Source: Streptomyces sp. JB150 (GTDB lineage Bacteria; Actinomycetota; Actinomycetes; Streptomycetales; Streptomycetaceae). Taken from it: a stretch of DNA of 64,000 bases. A program made the position numbers and the translations under genes. This document shows positions 8,639 to 16,098 of this stretch, one piece after another. Each line of letters begins with the position of its first letter. The first letter of the stretch is position 1. The stretch spans positions 198,172 to 262,171 of the forward strand of contig NZ_CP049780.1 in NCBI RefSeq assembly GCF_011193355.1. The letters run 5' to 3'. Below the pieces are notes generated by a model. The model was not told where the DNA came from, did not search any database, and worked only from the letters and a program-made list of their open reading frames with translations.

Positions 8639-9040
8639 GTGGCGATGGAGCGATCGACGGTCAACCCGTGGCCGTGGTCGGTGGAGCTGGGTTACAGCCA
8701 GGGGGAGGTCGTCGCCGGGCAGACCCGGACCCTGTACTGCTCCGGGCAGGCCGCGACCGGGGCGGACGGCACGCCCCGGCACGCCGGGGACATGGCGGCG
8801 CAGCTGGCGCTGACCGTCGACAATCTGGAGGCCGTGCTCGCCGAGGCCGGCATGTCCCTCGCGAACCTCGTCCGGCTGAACGTCTACACCACCGACGTCG
8901 ACCGGCTGTTCGAGCACTACGGCGTGCTGGCGTCACGACTGGGCGCGGCCGGGGTGGCGCCGACCACGACGATGCTCGGGGTGAACCGGCTGGCGCTTCC
9001 CGACCTCATGGTCGAGCTGGAGGGAACCGCCGTGGCGTGA
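8639..9040 (+). CDS. RidA/YjgF family reactive intermediate deaminase-like protein
   Basis: About 133 residues with the RidA fold: 'YCSGQAATGADGTPRHAGDM', 'AEAGMSLANLVRLNVYTTD' and a C-terminal 'PDLMVELEGTAV'. The canonical C-terminal Arg-containing signature of true RidA enzymes is replaced here (NRLALPDLMVELE), so it may belong to a non-enzymatic or specialised subgroup. GTG 8639 is chosen for its GAAGGGAG ribosome site at 8626-8633; ATG 8645 is a possible alternative. The gene is divergent from a WYL regulator and is closed by a strong terminator. Confidence 0.88.
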   Translation: MAMERSTVNPWPWSVELGYSQGEVVAGQTRTLYCSGQAATGADGTPRHAGDMAAQLALTVDNLEAVLAEAGMSLANLVRLNVYTTDVDRLFEHYGVLASRLGAAGVAPTTTMLGVNRLALPDLMVELEGTAVA

Positions 9041-9079
9041 GGTGAGACGGCCTCCGCGCGGCCGCCCGGATGCGTGTGA

Positions 9080-9113
9080 CGAAACCCCCTCCGGGTGGCC
9101 GGAGGGGGTTTCG
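9080..9113. terminator. Strong hairpin terminator after ridA
   Basis: A perfect 15-bp stem (CGAAACCCCCTCCGG pairing with CCGGAGGGGGTTTCG) closed by a GTGG tetraloop, 40 bp after the ridA stop. There is no long T tract, which is normal in Streptomyces. It could also serve the convergent MarR gene. Confidence 0.85.
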
Positions 9114-9262
9114 TGACGAGGCGGTGGCGCCCGTGGCTCTCGTCACCCGCGGGTTCGGCAGGTCGCATCCCCGGGTTCAGGGGGTAACCGACCCTCATGA
9201 GGAGCACAGACAGTCGGTCACCGTCAGGTGGTGTGGGAAGACCCGGCCCGGCGGCCGGGGAC

Positions 9263-9748
9263 TCAGGCCGTCCTGGCGTCGGAGTCCGCCGCGCCGTGAC
9301 GTATCCGCGTCGCGGCGGCGGCGCAGAAGGCGTCCAGGCCCTCCAGGAGCGCCACGCGCTTGGCCGCGGGCATGTGCGAGAGGACCGCTCGCAGCTCCTT
9401 CTGCCTGCGGACGCGCAGGTCGGCGAGGAAGGCGCGGCCCCGGCTGCTCAGCCGCAGCCGTACCTCGCGCCGGTCGGCCGGGCTGACCGCGCGCTCGACG
9501 AATCCGGCCGCCTGGAGCCGGTCGCACAGGCGGCTGGTGGAGGGCGGCGTGGAGGCGAGGGACTCGGCGAGAGTGCTCAGGTTGATGCCCTCGTGGTGTT
9601 CCAGGATCAGCAGGACCCGCAGCTGGGAGGCGGACGCGGGTGCGGTGGAGGCCCGGCCCCACAGGACCTCCAGCAGCTCCGCGGCCGTCGAGGTCACCCG
9701 GGCGACCTCGTCGGGTTCTGGGCGGGGGTGGAAGGCAGTCACGGTCAC
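9263..9748 (-). CDS. MarR family transcriptional regulator
   Basis: A 161-residue MarR protein. The winged helix-turn-helix is visible as 'NLSTLAESLASTPPSTSRLC' followed by 'DRLQAAGFVERAVSPADRRE' and 'VRLRLSSRGRAFL', the last containing the D-R-R-x-x-x-x-x-L wing signature. Such proteins bind small phenolic or oxidised ligands or respond to stress. No obvious target gene is adjacent: downstream lies the ridA gene in convergent orientation and upstream the repeat-rich spacer before the stress phosphatase gene. Confidence 0.88.
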   Translation of the reverse strand: MTVTAFHPRPEPDEVARVTSTAAELLEVLWGRASTAPASASQLRVLLILEHHEGINLSTLAESLASTPPSTSRLCDRLQAAGFVERAVSPADRREVRLRLSSRGRAFLADLRVRRQKELRAVLSHMPAAKRVALLEGLDAFCAAAATRIRHGAADSDARTA

Positions 9749-9797
9749 ACTCTCGCAGGCACTCGGATCCCGGCCAGCGTACTAGGCGGCCGCGTCG

Positions 9798-9869
9798 GCC
9801 CGGGTGGACCGGCTGGCCCGGCTGGATCGGTTGGCCCGGCTGCATCGGTTGGACCGGGTGGACCGGGTG
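9798..9869. repeat. 9-bp tandem repeat, eight units
   Basis: Eight consecutive 9-bp units of the type GACCGGGTG / GCCCGGCTG / GATCGGTTG. They lie just upstream of the MarR start in a 450-bp stretch without a gene (9749-10200). No reading frame here is supported by a start with ribosome site, so the repeat is taken as non-coding. Confidence 0.7.
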
Positions 9870-9989
9870 CTCCGGAGCCCACTGTGCGGTCCATACGCCC
9901 CGTCGACCCGTGGGCCCGGTCGGCCCCATAGTCCCGTAGTGCCCGTGGGTCCGTAGGCCCCGTGCGGCTTGGCGACCCCGAGCGCCCGC

Positions 9990-10085
9990 AGGCCCCGTAC
10001 GGTCCCCGAGATCCCCTACGGTCCGTCACCCCCCCCAGTTCGCGACACCCCGTACGGTCCGCGACACCCCGTACGGTCCGCGAGG
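9990..10085. repeat. CCCCGTACGGTCC-type direct repeats
   Basis: Two perfect tandem 19-bp copies of CGCGACACCCCGTACGGTC occupy 10041-10059 and 10060-10078, preceded by degenerate copies at about 9991-10005 and 10011-10023. The core GTACGG is part of the palindrome CCGTACGG. The array ends about 115 bp upstream of the phosphatase start, so it could be a regulatory array or a slippage product. Confidence 0.65.
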
Positions 10086-10200
10086 CCCTGTGTGGCCCGC
10101 AGCCCTCGTGCGCCCGTGAGACCCCCACAGACCGTTGAACGGCCTCGCCCGCCCGGTGAGGCCGGCAGGCGACAGACGAAGGATCGGTGTATTCCCTATC

Positions 10201-11361
10201 GTGAACAGATTTGTGACCGCTGAACGCGCCCTGCGCACGGCGGCACCGCACGAATTGCTCGACGCCGTCCGGCGTGTGCTGATGGAGCAGTACGCGGCGG
10301 AGTCCGTCGAGCTGTTCCTGGCCGACTACGGTCTGACCGTGCTCCAGCCGGTCTCGGTGCTGCCGCACACCACGGAACCGGTGTCCGCCCACAGCAGCGC
10401 CGCGGGCCGTGCCTTCGGGGCCCAGAAGCCCTTCGTGGAGCCCGTCGGGGACGGCAGGGTGCGCGCGCACCTGCCGGTGACCGTCCGCGGCGACCGGCTC
10501 GGAGTGCTGTCGGTGATCCTGCCCGGACCGGAGTACGCGGACGGCTGCCTGGAGGAGCTGGCCGAGGTGGCGGACGTACTCGGCCACGAAGTGATCGTCG
10601 CCGAGCGGGACACCGACATCTACCTCCAGGCGCGGCGCAAGGACCGGCTCACCCTCGCCGCCGAGATGCAGTGGCAGCTGCTGCCCGGCCGCTCCTGCTC
10701 GCGGCCCGAGTACGACCTCGGCGCCCAGCTGGAGCCCGCCTACGCGATCTTCGGCGACAACTTCGACTGGTCCGCGACCGCCGACCGGCTGACGCTGTAC
10801 GTCACCAACGGCATGGGCGAGGGCATAGAGGCCTCCCTGCTGACCAGCCTGGCCACGAACGCCCTGCGCAACGCCCGCCGGGCCGGCATTCCCCTCGCGG
10901 ACCAGGCGGCCCTGGCCGACCAGGCGATCTACGCCCACTACCGGGGACGCCGTTACCTGTCGGCGCTGATGTTCGACTTCGATCTGGCCACGGGGCGCGC
11001 GTCGGTCGTGGACGCCGGTTCCCCGCAGCTGCTGCGGGTGCGCGGCAAGTCCGTGGAGCGGATCACGTTCGACGCCCAGCTGCCGCTCGGCATGTTCGAG
11101 GAGACCGACTACGTCGCCCAGGAGTTCCGGGTGGAGCCCGGCGACCGGCTCGTCTTCGTCAGCGACGGGGTCTACTCCGTCGCCTCGCCCGAGGGGGAGA
11201 CATACGGGGACGCGGCGCTGAACCGGGCGATCCAGTCCACCCGGCTGCTGCCCGCCGCGGAGGTGCCGCGCGCCGTCCTGCGCGAACTGACCGGTCATCG
11301 GAGCGGTTCCGTCCCGGACGACGACGCTCTGGTGGTCTGCCTGGACTGGCACGGCCGCTGA
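10201..11361 (+). CDS. SpoIIE/PP2C-type protein phosphatase, stress pathway
   Basis: A 386-residue protein with an N-terminal GAF-like sensory region (about 1-140) and a C-terminal SpoIIE-type PP2C phosphatase domain ('GDNFDWS', 'DAGSPQLLRV', 'SDGVYSV', 'DDDALVVCL'). One usual metal-binding Asp seems replaced: the motif normally D-x-x-G-H-G reads NGMGEG. Activity may therefore be weakened. GTG 10201 is used; it has no close ribosome site. Such phosphatases dephosphorylate STAS-domain antagonists and so release sigma factors. The gene lies 146 bp upstream of the rsbR-like gene, probably functionally linked but with its own promoter. Confidence 0.85.
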   Translation: MNRFVTAERALRTAAPHELLDAVRRVLMEQYAAESVELFLADYGLTVLQPVSVLPHTTEPVSAHSSAAGRAFGAQKPFVEPVGDGRVRAHLPVTVRGDRLGVLSVILPGPEYADGCLEELAEVADVLGHEVIVAERDTDIYLQARRKDRLTLAAEMQWQLLPGRSCSRPEYDLGAQLEPAYAIFGDNFDWSATADRLTLYVTNGMGEGIEASLLTSLATNALRNARRAGIPLADQAALADQAIYAHYRGRRYLSALMFDFDLATGRASVVDAGSPQLLRVRGKSVERITFDAQLPLGMFEETDYVAQEFRVEPGDRLVFVSDGVYSVASPEGETYGDAALNRAIQSTRLLPAAEVPRAVLRELTGHRSGSVPDDDALVVCLDWHGR

Positions 11362-11439
11362 CCGGGCATGTCGTGAGCATCGGCCGCGCGCTCGCGGCCG
11401 CGTGTTGTTCGCACCGCAGCCGCGCCGCTAATGTTTGTC

Positions 11440-11452
11440 ATACGGCAAGTAT
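11440..11452. promoter_or_regulatory. Short dyad upstream of the stressosome operon
   Basis: ATAC-N5-GTAT, flanked by GTCA on the left and TGAC on the right (11437-11456), sits about 55 bp upstream of the rsbR-like start. This 146-bp gap must hold the operon promoter. The dyad could be an operator; no sigma-B-type promoter could be matched with confidence. Confidence 0.3.
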
Positions 11453-11507
11453 TGACTGAGGAAACGCCGACCGGCGGCCGCCGGAGCCCGGACAGCAGGG
11501 AGAGTCA

Positions 11508-12401
11508 GTGTCGGAGCAAGAAGCGACCACCGCGGCGGCAGCGCTGGAGCTGAGCGGCTTCCTCGGCAGGCGGCGGGAGCAGATCGCCCAGCGCTGGGCG
11601 GACGCTCAGCTCTTCCGGAGCGTGTTCTCGGTCTCGCGCGACGAGGCGGTGGACGCCTGCAGGGCCGTGGTGGACGCCCTCTCGGAGGCCGCGGCCGCCG
11701 GGCGGCTGGACGACATCGGCGCCCCCGGGTTCGCGGCGGTGCGCGACCAGCTGGGGCGGATGGCGGCCGCCCGTTCCCGCTCCGGGTCGTCGCCCGCCCG
11801 CATCGCCGAGGAGGTCGCCGCTCTGCGCGCGCCGGTCGGCCAGCTGCTGCGCGGGGAGTTCGAGGACCCGGACGCGGCGCCGGCACAGGAGTGCGCCCTG
11901 GCCCTGGCCGTACTGATGGGCACCTTGCGCCTGGTGGTGATGGAGACGGCGCTGAGCGCGGGCGAGGAGCTGATCGCCCGGCAGCGCCAGCAGCTGCTGG
12001 AGGTGGCCACCCCGGTCATCAAGCTCTGGGAGGGCGTCGTCGCCGTACCGCTGGTCGGCACGCTGGACAGCGCCCGCAGCCAGGTGGTCATGGAGAGCCT
12101 GCTGGAGGCCATCGTCGACCAGCGCGCCGAGTACGCCATCCTGGACATCACCGGCGTCTCCACGGTCGACTCCCTGGTCGCCCAGCACCTGATGAAGACG
12201 GTGGCCGCGGCCCGGCTGATGGGTGCCGAGTGCGTCGTCTCGGGCATCCGGCCCGCGATCGCCCAGACCATCGTCCACCTCGGCATCGACCTGGGGTCGG
12301 TCGTCACCCGCACCGATCTGGCCGACGCCCTGGCCTACGCGCTGGGGCGGCTGGGCATCGTGGTCTCCCCGCGGGCCTCGTCGGGTGGGAGCCCGCGGTG
12401 A
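11508..12401 (+). CDS. rsbR: RsbR-type stressosome protein (N-RsbR plus STAS)
   Basis: A 297-residue stressosome subunit. Residues about 1-165 form the helical, globin-like RsbR sensor domain; residues about 170-285 form a STAS domain with the family hallmarks 'TPVIKLWEGVVAVPLVGTLD', 'DITGVSTVDSLVAQHLMKT' and 'SGIRPAIAQTIVHLGIDL'. The Thr/Ser residues in the DITGVSTVDS loop are the usual phosphorylation sites for the RsbT kinase. GTG 11508 has an AGGGAGAG ribosome site. It is the first of five overlapping genes; the family forms icosahedral complexes with RsbS that sense stress and control a sigma-B-type factor. Confidence 0.92.
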   Translation: MSEQEATTAAAALELSGFLGRRREQIAQRWADAQLFRSVFSVSRDEAVDACRAVVDALSEAAAAGRLDDIGAPGFAAVRDQLGRMAAARSRSGSSPARIAEEVAALRAPVGQLLRGEFEDPDAAPAQECALALAVLMGTLRLVVMETALSAGEELIARQRQQLLEVATPVIKLWEGVVAVPLVGTLDSARSQVVMESLLEAIVDQRAEYAILDITGVSTVDSLVAQHLMKTVAAARLMGAECVVSGIRPAIAQTIVHLGIDLGSVVTRTDLADALAYALGRLGIVVSPRASSGGSPR

Positions 12402-12826
12402 GCGGCCCCTCCGCGCGTTGCGCGGACTCCGCGGCCCCGGTGCCCGTGCTGGCACTGGGCGACATCCTGCTGGTCACGCTGCAGGGCGAGTTGGGCGACG
12501 CGGCGGCCGAACAGCTCCAGTACGACGTCACGCGGCGGATCGCACACAGCCCCACTCCGGTGAGCGGCGTGGTCATCGACATCTCCGGGGTGGATATCGT
12601 CGACTCGTTCCTCGGCCGGGTGCTCGCCGAGATCGCGGCCGGCGCGTCGCTGATGGCGGCTCGCACGGTGCTGGCCGGTATGCGGCCGGCCGTGGCGATC
12701 ACGCTGGTCGAGCTGGGGCTCAGCCTGCCGCAGGTGACCACCGCGCTGCATGTCGACATGGCGCTGACCCTGCTGGGCCGGCCTCCGTCGGCCGGCCCGC
12801 CGGAGCCTCCGCGGGAGGGCCCATGA
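12398..12826 (+). CDS. rsbS: RsbS-type STAS domain antagonist
   Basis: A 142-residue single STAS domain. 'GVVIDISGVDIVDSFLGRVL' contains the conserved serine that RsbT phosphorylates in known stressosomes, and 'AGMRPAVAITLVELGL' is the second conserved loop. GTG 12398 overlaps the rsbR stop (GTGA), indicating translational coupling. In the family RsbS sequesters RsbT until it is phosphorylated. Here the neighbouring RsbT-like protein is degenerate, so the partner may instead be the kinase domain of the downstream fusion protein; that is inference. Confidence 0.92.
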   Translation: MSGPSARCADSAAPVPVLALGDILLVTLQGELGDAAAEQLQYDVTRRIAHSPTPVSGVVIDISGVDIVDSFLGRVLAEIAAGASLMAARTVLAGMRPAVAITLVELGLSLPQVTTALHVDMALTLLGRPPSAGPPEPPREGP

Positions 12827-13185
12827 CGCCGGCCGGCCGCCTCACCGCTCAGTCGACCCCGCCCATCGGCTCGGACGCCGGCCCCGCCGGGGTACGGCAA
12901 CGGGTCCGGCAGGCCGCGCTCGTCCCCGGCTGCGGTCCGGTGCGGCGGACCGAACCGGTCACCGCCGCCGGCGAACCGGCCCGCGACACCCTCGTCCACG
13001 GCGGCGGGGGGCGCATGGAGAGGACTGCGCGGAACGGAACACCACGGCCCGGGCCGCGGCTGTCGTTCACCGACGACGGCCCCGGCAGCCGCGATACCGC
13101 GCCGGCGTCGACCGACCGCCGCACCACCGTCACGGTCACCGCCTGGAGCTGTGCCCTGCCCTCCCCCCGCGCGGGTGCGGCATGA
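12823..13185 (+). CDS. Degenerate RsbT-like protein lacking the ATP lid
   Basis: A 120-residue product that aligns with RsbT at its start ('VRQRVRQAALVPGC', 'TAAGEPARDTLVHGGGG') and at its end ('DTAPASTDRRTTVTVTAWS'), and has the G1 motif as DDGPGS. The ATPase N-box, usually E-L-A-x-N-T, reads EPARDT, and the block of about 25-30 residues with the G2 motif (GxGLGLG) expected between DDGPG and DTAP is missing without a frameshift. Kinase activity is therefore very unlikely. Both overlaps are kept (ATGA at 12823 and at 13182), so the frame may be retained to couple translation of its neighbours. Confidence 0.75.
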   Translation: MTPAGRLTAQSTPPIGSDAGPAGVRQRVRQAALVPGCGPVRRTEPVTAAGEPARDTLVHGGGGRMERTARNGTPRPGPRLSFTDDGPGSRDTAPASTDRRTTVTVTAWSCALPSPRAGAA

Positions 13186-14261
13186 CCAGGGTGTGGGACA
13201 TTCCGGTGCACGACTCCACCCGGGTCAGGGACGTCCGGGTGGCCGCCGAGGCCGCCTGCGCCGAGGCCAATCTCGGCGCGCCGCGCACGGCCGCCGCCGC
13301 ACTGGTGGCCACCGAACTGGCGACGAACCTCCTCAAACACGCCGACGGAGGACGCATGGTGATCAACCTGGTCGAAGAGCCGGACACGACGAACGAGGCC
13401 GCGGATCGTGCGGTGCAGATCGTCTCCGTCGACCACGGCCCGGGCATCGGCGATGTCGCCGAGGCGATACGGGACGGCCGCACCACCGCCGCCTCATCGC
13501 TGGGCGCCGGTCTGGGCACCTGTCTGCGCGTGTCCGACGACTTCGACCTGCACAGCCGCCGGGGCCGCGGCACCGTGGCCGTGGCCCGCGTCGGCGCGTT
13601 GCCCGCCGCCCCGCACGCGCCCTCCCGCGCGCCGGCGGGACCGCGGGTGGGCGGCGTCAATCTCGCCCTGGCCGGGGCGGAGCACTCAGGGGACGCCTTC
13701 GGCTGGATCCGGTGCGGGGCGCTGCTCACCCTGGTCCTCGCCGACGGTCTCGGCCACGGCGTCCCGGCTGCGCGGGCCTCCTCCGCCGCCCTGGACGAGC
13801 TGCGCCGCCTCGCGGCTCTGCCTCCCGCGGACATCCTGCGACGTCTGCACGAGCGGCTGAGGCACACCAGGGGCGCGGCCGTCGCGGTGGCCCAACTGGA
13901 CACCGGCACCGGGCGGTTGCACTTCGCCGGTGTCGGCAACGTCGGCGCCCGGCTGCGCACCCCGGACGGCTGGCAGCCGCTCATCTCGCAGCCCGGCATC
14001 GTCGGCGCGCGGTTCCCCGCCTCCGTGCCGCTCCAGCAGGCGCCGTGGACCGCGGACAGTCTGCTCGTCCTGCACAGCGACGGCCTGCCGAGCCGCTGGA
14101 CGCCGCCCGGCGACCCCGGACTCCCGGCCCACGATCCGGCCGTGGTGGCCGCGGTCGTCCTGCGCGACGCCAGCAGCGCCGCGAGCCCGCCGCGCGACGA
14201 CACCAGCGTGGCCGTACTCTGCCCCGACCGCCGGACGGACGCCCATGACCGCCTGCCCTGA
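13182..14261 (+). CDS. Fused serine kinase (HATPase) and RsbX-like PP2C phosphatase
   Basis: A 359-residue two-domain protein. Residues about 1-135 are a GHKL ATPase of RsbT/RsbW type with intact N-box (ELATNLLKHA), G1 (DHGPGIGD) and G2 (SLGAGLGT). Residues about 150-345 are a PP2C-like domain similar to RsbX, with 'VLADGLGHG', 'FAGVGNVGARL', 'LVLHSDGL' and 'PRDDTSVAVL'. It can therefore in principle both phosphorylate and dephosphorylate the stressosome STAS proteins. It starts by an ATGA overlap with the degenerate rsbT. Such fusions occur in actinomycete stress loci; the intact kinase half may have taken over from the neighbouring decayed rsbT. Confidence 0.88.
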   Translation: MTRVWDIPVHDSTRVRDVRVAAEAACAEANLGAPRTAAAALVATELATNLLKHADGGRMVINLVEEPDTTNEAADRAVQIVSVDHGPGIGDVAEAIRDGRTTAASSLGAGLGTCLRVSDDFDLHSRRGRGTVAVARVGALPAAPHAPSRAPAGPRVGGVNLALAGAEHSGDAFGWIRCGALLTLVLADGLGHGVPAARASSAALDELRRLAALPPADILRRLHERLRHTRGAAVAVAQLDTGTGRLHFAGVGNVGARLRTPDGWQPLISQPGIVGARFPASVPLQQAPWTADSLLVLHSDGLPSRWTPPGDPGLPAHDPAVVAAVVLRDASSAASPPRDDTSVAVLCPDRRTDAHDRLP

Positions 14262-16011
14262 CGCCTGGAAGATCAGCACGGCGGTCGACGCCGCTCGCGT
14301 CCGCGCCCTCGCCGCCCGCCTCGCGGCGCGGGCCGGCCTGCCGGTGCTCGAACAGGCGCGGTCGCTCAGCGCCCTCACCGCACAGCTGCGCCGCTGCCTG
14401 GCCGGCGGTGAGACGTGGGACGTGCTGGTGGAGAGGCGGCCGCCCGCCGGCGACACCGACGGCACCGTGCGGATCGCCGTACGACCGGCCGGCCATCCTC
14501 CACAGGAACGGCCGCCGTGGGAACTCACCGTGCCCTGGCACGAGCCGGCCGCCCCCAGCGGTGCCGCCGCACCATGCGATCCGGCTGCCCTGGACGAGGC
14601 CGCGCTGGCCGAGGCGTTGCTCGCCGCGGACGACAGCACCGCGCACGTGCTGTCGTCGCTCGACGAGCAGGAGGAACTGGTCCGGTTCCACCGTGAGGAG
14701 CTGCACCACACCAACCAGGGTGTGCTGGCCCTGCACGCCGAACTGGACGCCGCGGCACGCGGCCAGCGCGCGACCCTGGACGCCGAGCGGGCCGCGCGGG
14801 CCGAAGCGGAACGAGCCCGCCGGCTGCTGACCTTCCTCGCCGACGCCAGCGCCGCGGTGACCGCGTCACTCGACCACGAGGACATCGTCAAGCGCCTGTC
14901 CGGGCTGCTCGTCCCGGACTACGCCGCGCACGTGGACGTCTGGCTCTTCGACGACGACACCGCGCCGCCCGTCAGGGCCCGGCCGGCCGCCGCCGTGACC
15001 GCCGCCCGCACGGGGCGCCCGCAGCACGCGGCGGCCCACCCCGGCGGGCTGCCCGACGTCGACGACCTGCCGCCGTCCGCGCTGGCCCCCGACCGGCCCC
15101 TGCTCTGCATCCCCCTGATGTCCCGGAGCGTGCAGGGCGTGCTGAGCCTCACCTCGTCCGGCTCCCGCTTCGACGCCGACACCACCGTGATGCTGATCGA
15201 GCTGGCCCGGCGCGCGGCCATCGCCCTGGACAACGCCCGCCGCTACGAACAGCACCGCGACACCGCCGAGGCGCTGCAGCGCGCGCAGCTCACCGACCTG
15301 CCCATCACGGAAGGGGTACGGCTGGCCGCCCGCTATCTGCCCGCCACCCACGGGCTGAACATCGGCGGCGACTGGTACGACGCCTTCGTCCAGCCCGACG
15401 GCAGCCTGCTCGCCGTCATAGGGGACGTCACGGGGCACGGTCTGCACGCGGCCATGATGATGGGCCAGTTGCGCACGGCGCTGCGCGCCTACGCCGTCGA
15501 GGACGACAGCCCCGCCCGCATCCTCACCCGGCTGCACCGGATGCTGTGCCATCAGCAGCCCTCGCTGTACGCGACCGCTTTGGTCGCCCGTTTCCACCCC
15601 GACGATCCGCGTGTCGTCTGGGCCGCCGCCGGCCATCCGCCGGCCGTGGCACGGTCACCGGAGGGAACGGTGCGCCTGCTCGACGCCCGGCCCGGCGTCA
15701 TGCTCGGCGTGCCCCTCCCCTTCACGTACGAGGATCACTCCGCCGAACTGCCGCCGGGCTCGACCCTCGCCCTGTACACCGACGGACTGGTCGAGCGGCG
15801 GGCGCGCGGCATCGACCCCGGCATCGAGCGGCTCGCGCAGACGCTGGCCGCGGTGAGCCCGGCGGAGCTGGAGGACCTGGAAGCCGCGACGGAGTCCATC
15901 CTGAAGCCGATGCTGCACGACTCCGAACGCGACGACGACGTCTGCCTGCTGCTCTGTCACCGCGTCGCCGAGCCGGAGGCGGCGCGGACGCGCCAGCGGG
16001 GAGCCGGGTGA
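14245..16011 (+). CDS. RsbU-like GAF-SpoIIE phosphatase
   Basis: A 588-residue protein. An N-terminal region of about 140 residues is of unknown type. A coiled coil follows at about 150-195 ('HREELHHTNQGVLALHAELD'), then a GAF domain at about 200-340, then a SpoIIE-type PP2C domain at about 350-575 with all metal motifs: 'GGDWYDAF', 'IGDVTGHG', 'AAGHPPAV', 'LYTDGLVERR' and 'RDDDVCLLL'. The start ATG 14245 overlaps the previous gene by 17 bp. As last gene of the stressosome operon it should act as the output phosphatase that dephosphorylates a downstream antagonist of an anti-sigma factor. No sigma factor or anti-sigma gene lies in this window. Confidence 0.92.
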   Translation: MTACPDAWKISTAVDAARVRALAARLAARAGLPVLEQARSLSALTAQLRRCLAGGETWDVLVERRPPAGDTDGTVRIAVRPAGHPPQERPPWELTVPWHEPAAPSGAAAPCDPAALDEAALAEALLAADDSTAHVLSSLDEQEELVRFHREELHHTNQGVLALHAELDAAARGQRATLDAERAARAEAERARRLLTFLADASAAVTASLDHEDIVKRLSGLLVPDYAAHVDVWLFDDDTAPPVRARPAAAVTAARTGRPQHAAAHPGGLPDVDDLPPSALAPDRPLLCIPLMSRSVQGVLSLTSSGSRFDADTTVMLIELARRAAIALDNARRYEQHRDTAEALQRAQLTDLPITEGVRLAARYLPATHGLNIGGDWYDAFVQPDGSLLAVIGDVTGHGLHAAMMMGQLRTALRAYAVEDDSPARILTRLHRMLCHQQPSLYATALVARFHPDDPRVVWAAAGHPPAVARSPEGTVRLLDARPGVMLGVPLPFTYEDHSAELPPGSTLALYTDGLVERRARGIDPGIERLAQTLAAVSPAELEDLEAATESILKPMLHDSERDDDVCLLLCHRVAEPEAARTRQRGAG

Positions 16012-16056
16012 AGGTCCTGTCGGCGGCCCGCCGCCGCCAGAGGGGTGTGCGCAGGT

Positions 16057-16091
16057 CCGGCGGGGCTCCGGGCGATCCGGAGCCCCGCCGG
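16057..16091. terminator. Bidirectional hairpin between rsbU-like and cellulase genes
   Basis: A perfect 15-bp stem (CCGGCGGGGCTCCGG with CCGGAGCCCCGCCGG) and a GCGAT loop. It lies 46 bp past the stop of the rsbU-like gene and 8 bp past the stop of the convergent cellulase gene, so it can serve both. Confidence 0.85.
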
Positions 16092-16098
16092 GCGGGGG

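Noticed and set aside
9798..10085. Repeat arrays considered as a CRISPR
   Set aside because: Units are contiguous, 9 or 19 bp, without unique spacers and with no cas genes nearby.
9745..11352. Open frame of more than 500 codons on the minus strand antisense to the stress phosphatase
   Set aside because: Contains low-complexity GPTG-like repeats from the 9-bp array and no recognisable protein; the phosphatase on the plus strand explains the region.
13136..14203. Minus-strand frame over the kinase-phosphatase fusion gene
   Set aside because: Ser/Arg/Ala-rich shadow; the plus-strand gene has all motifs of its families and codes by overlapping starts.
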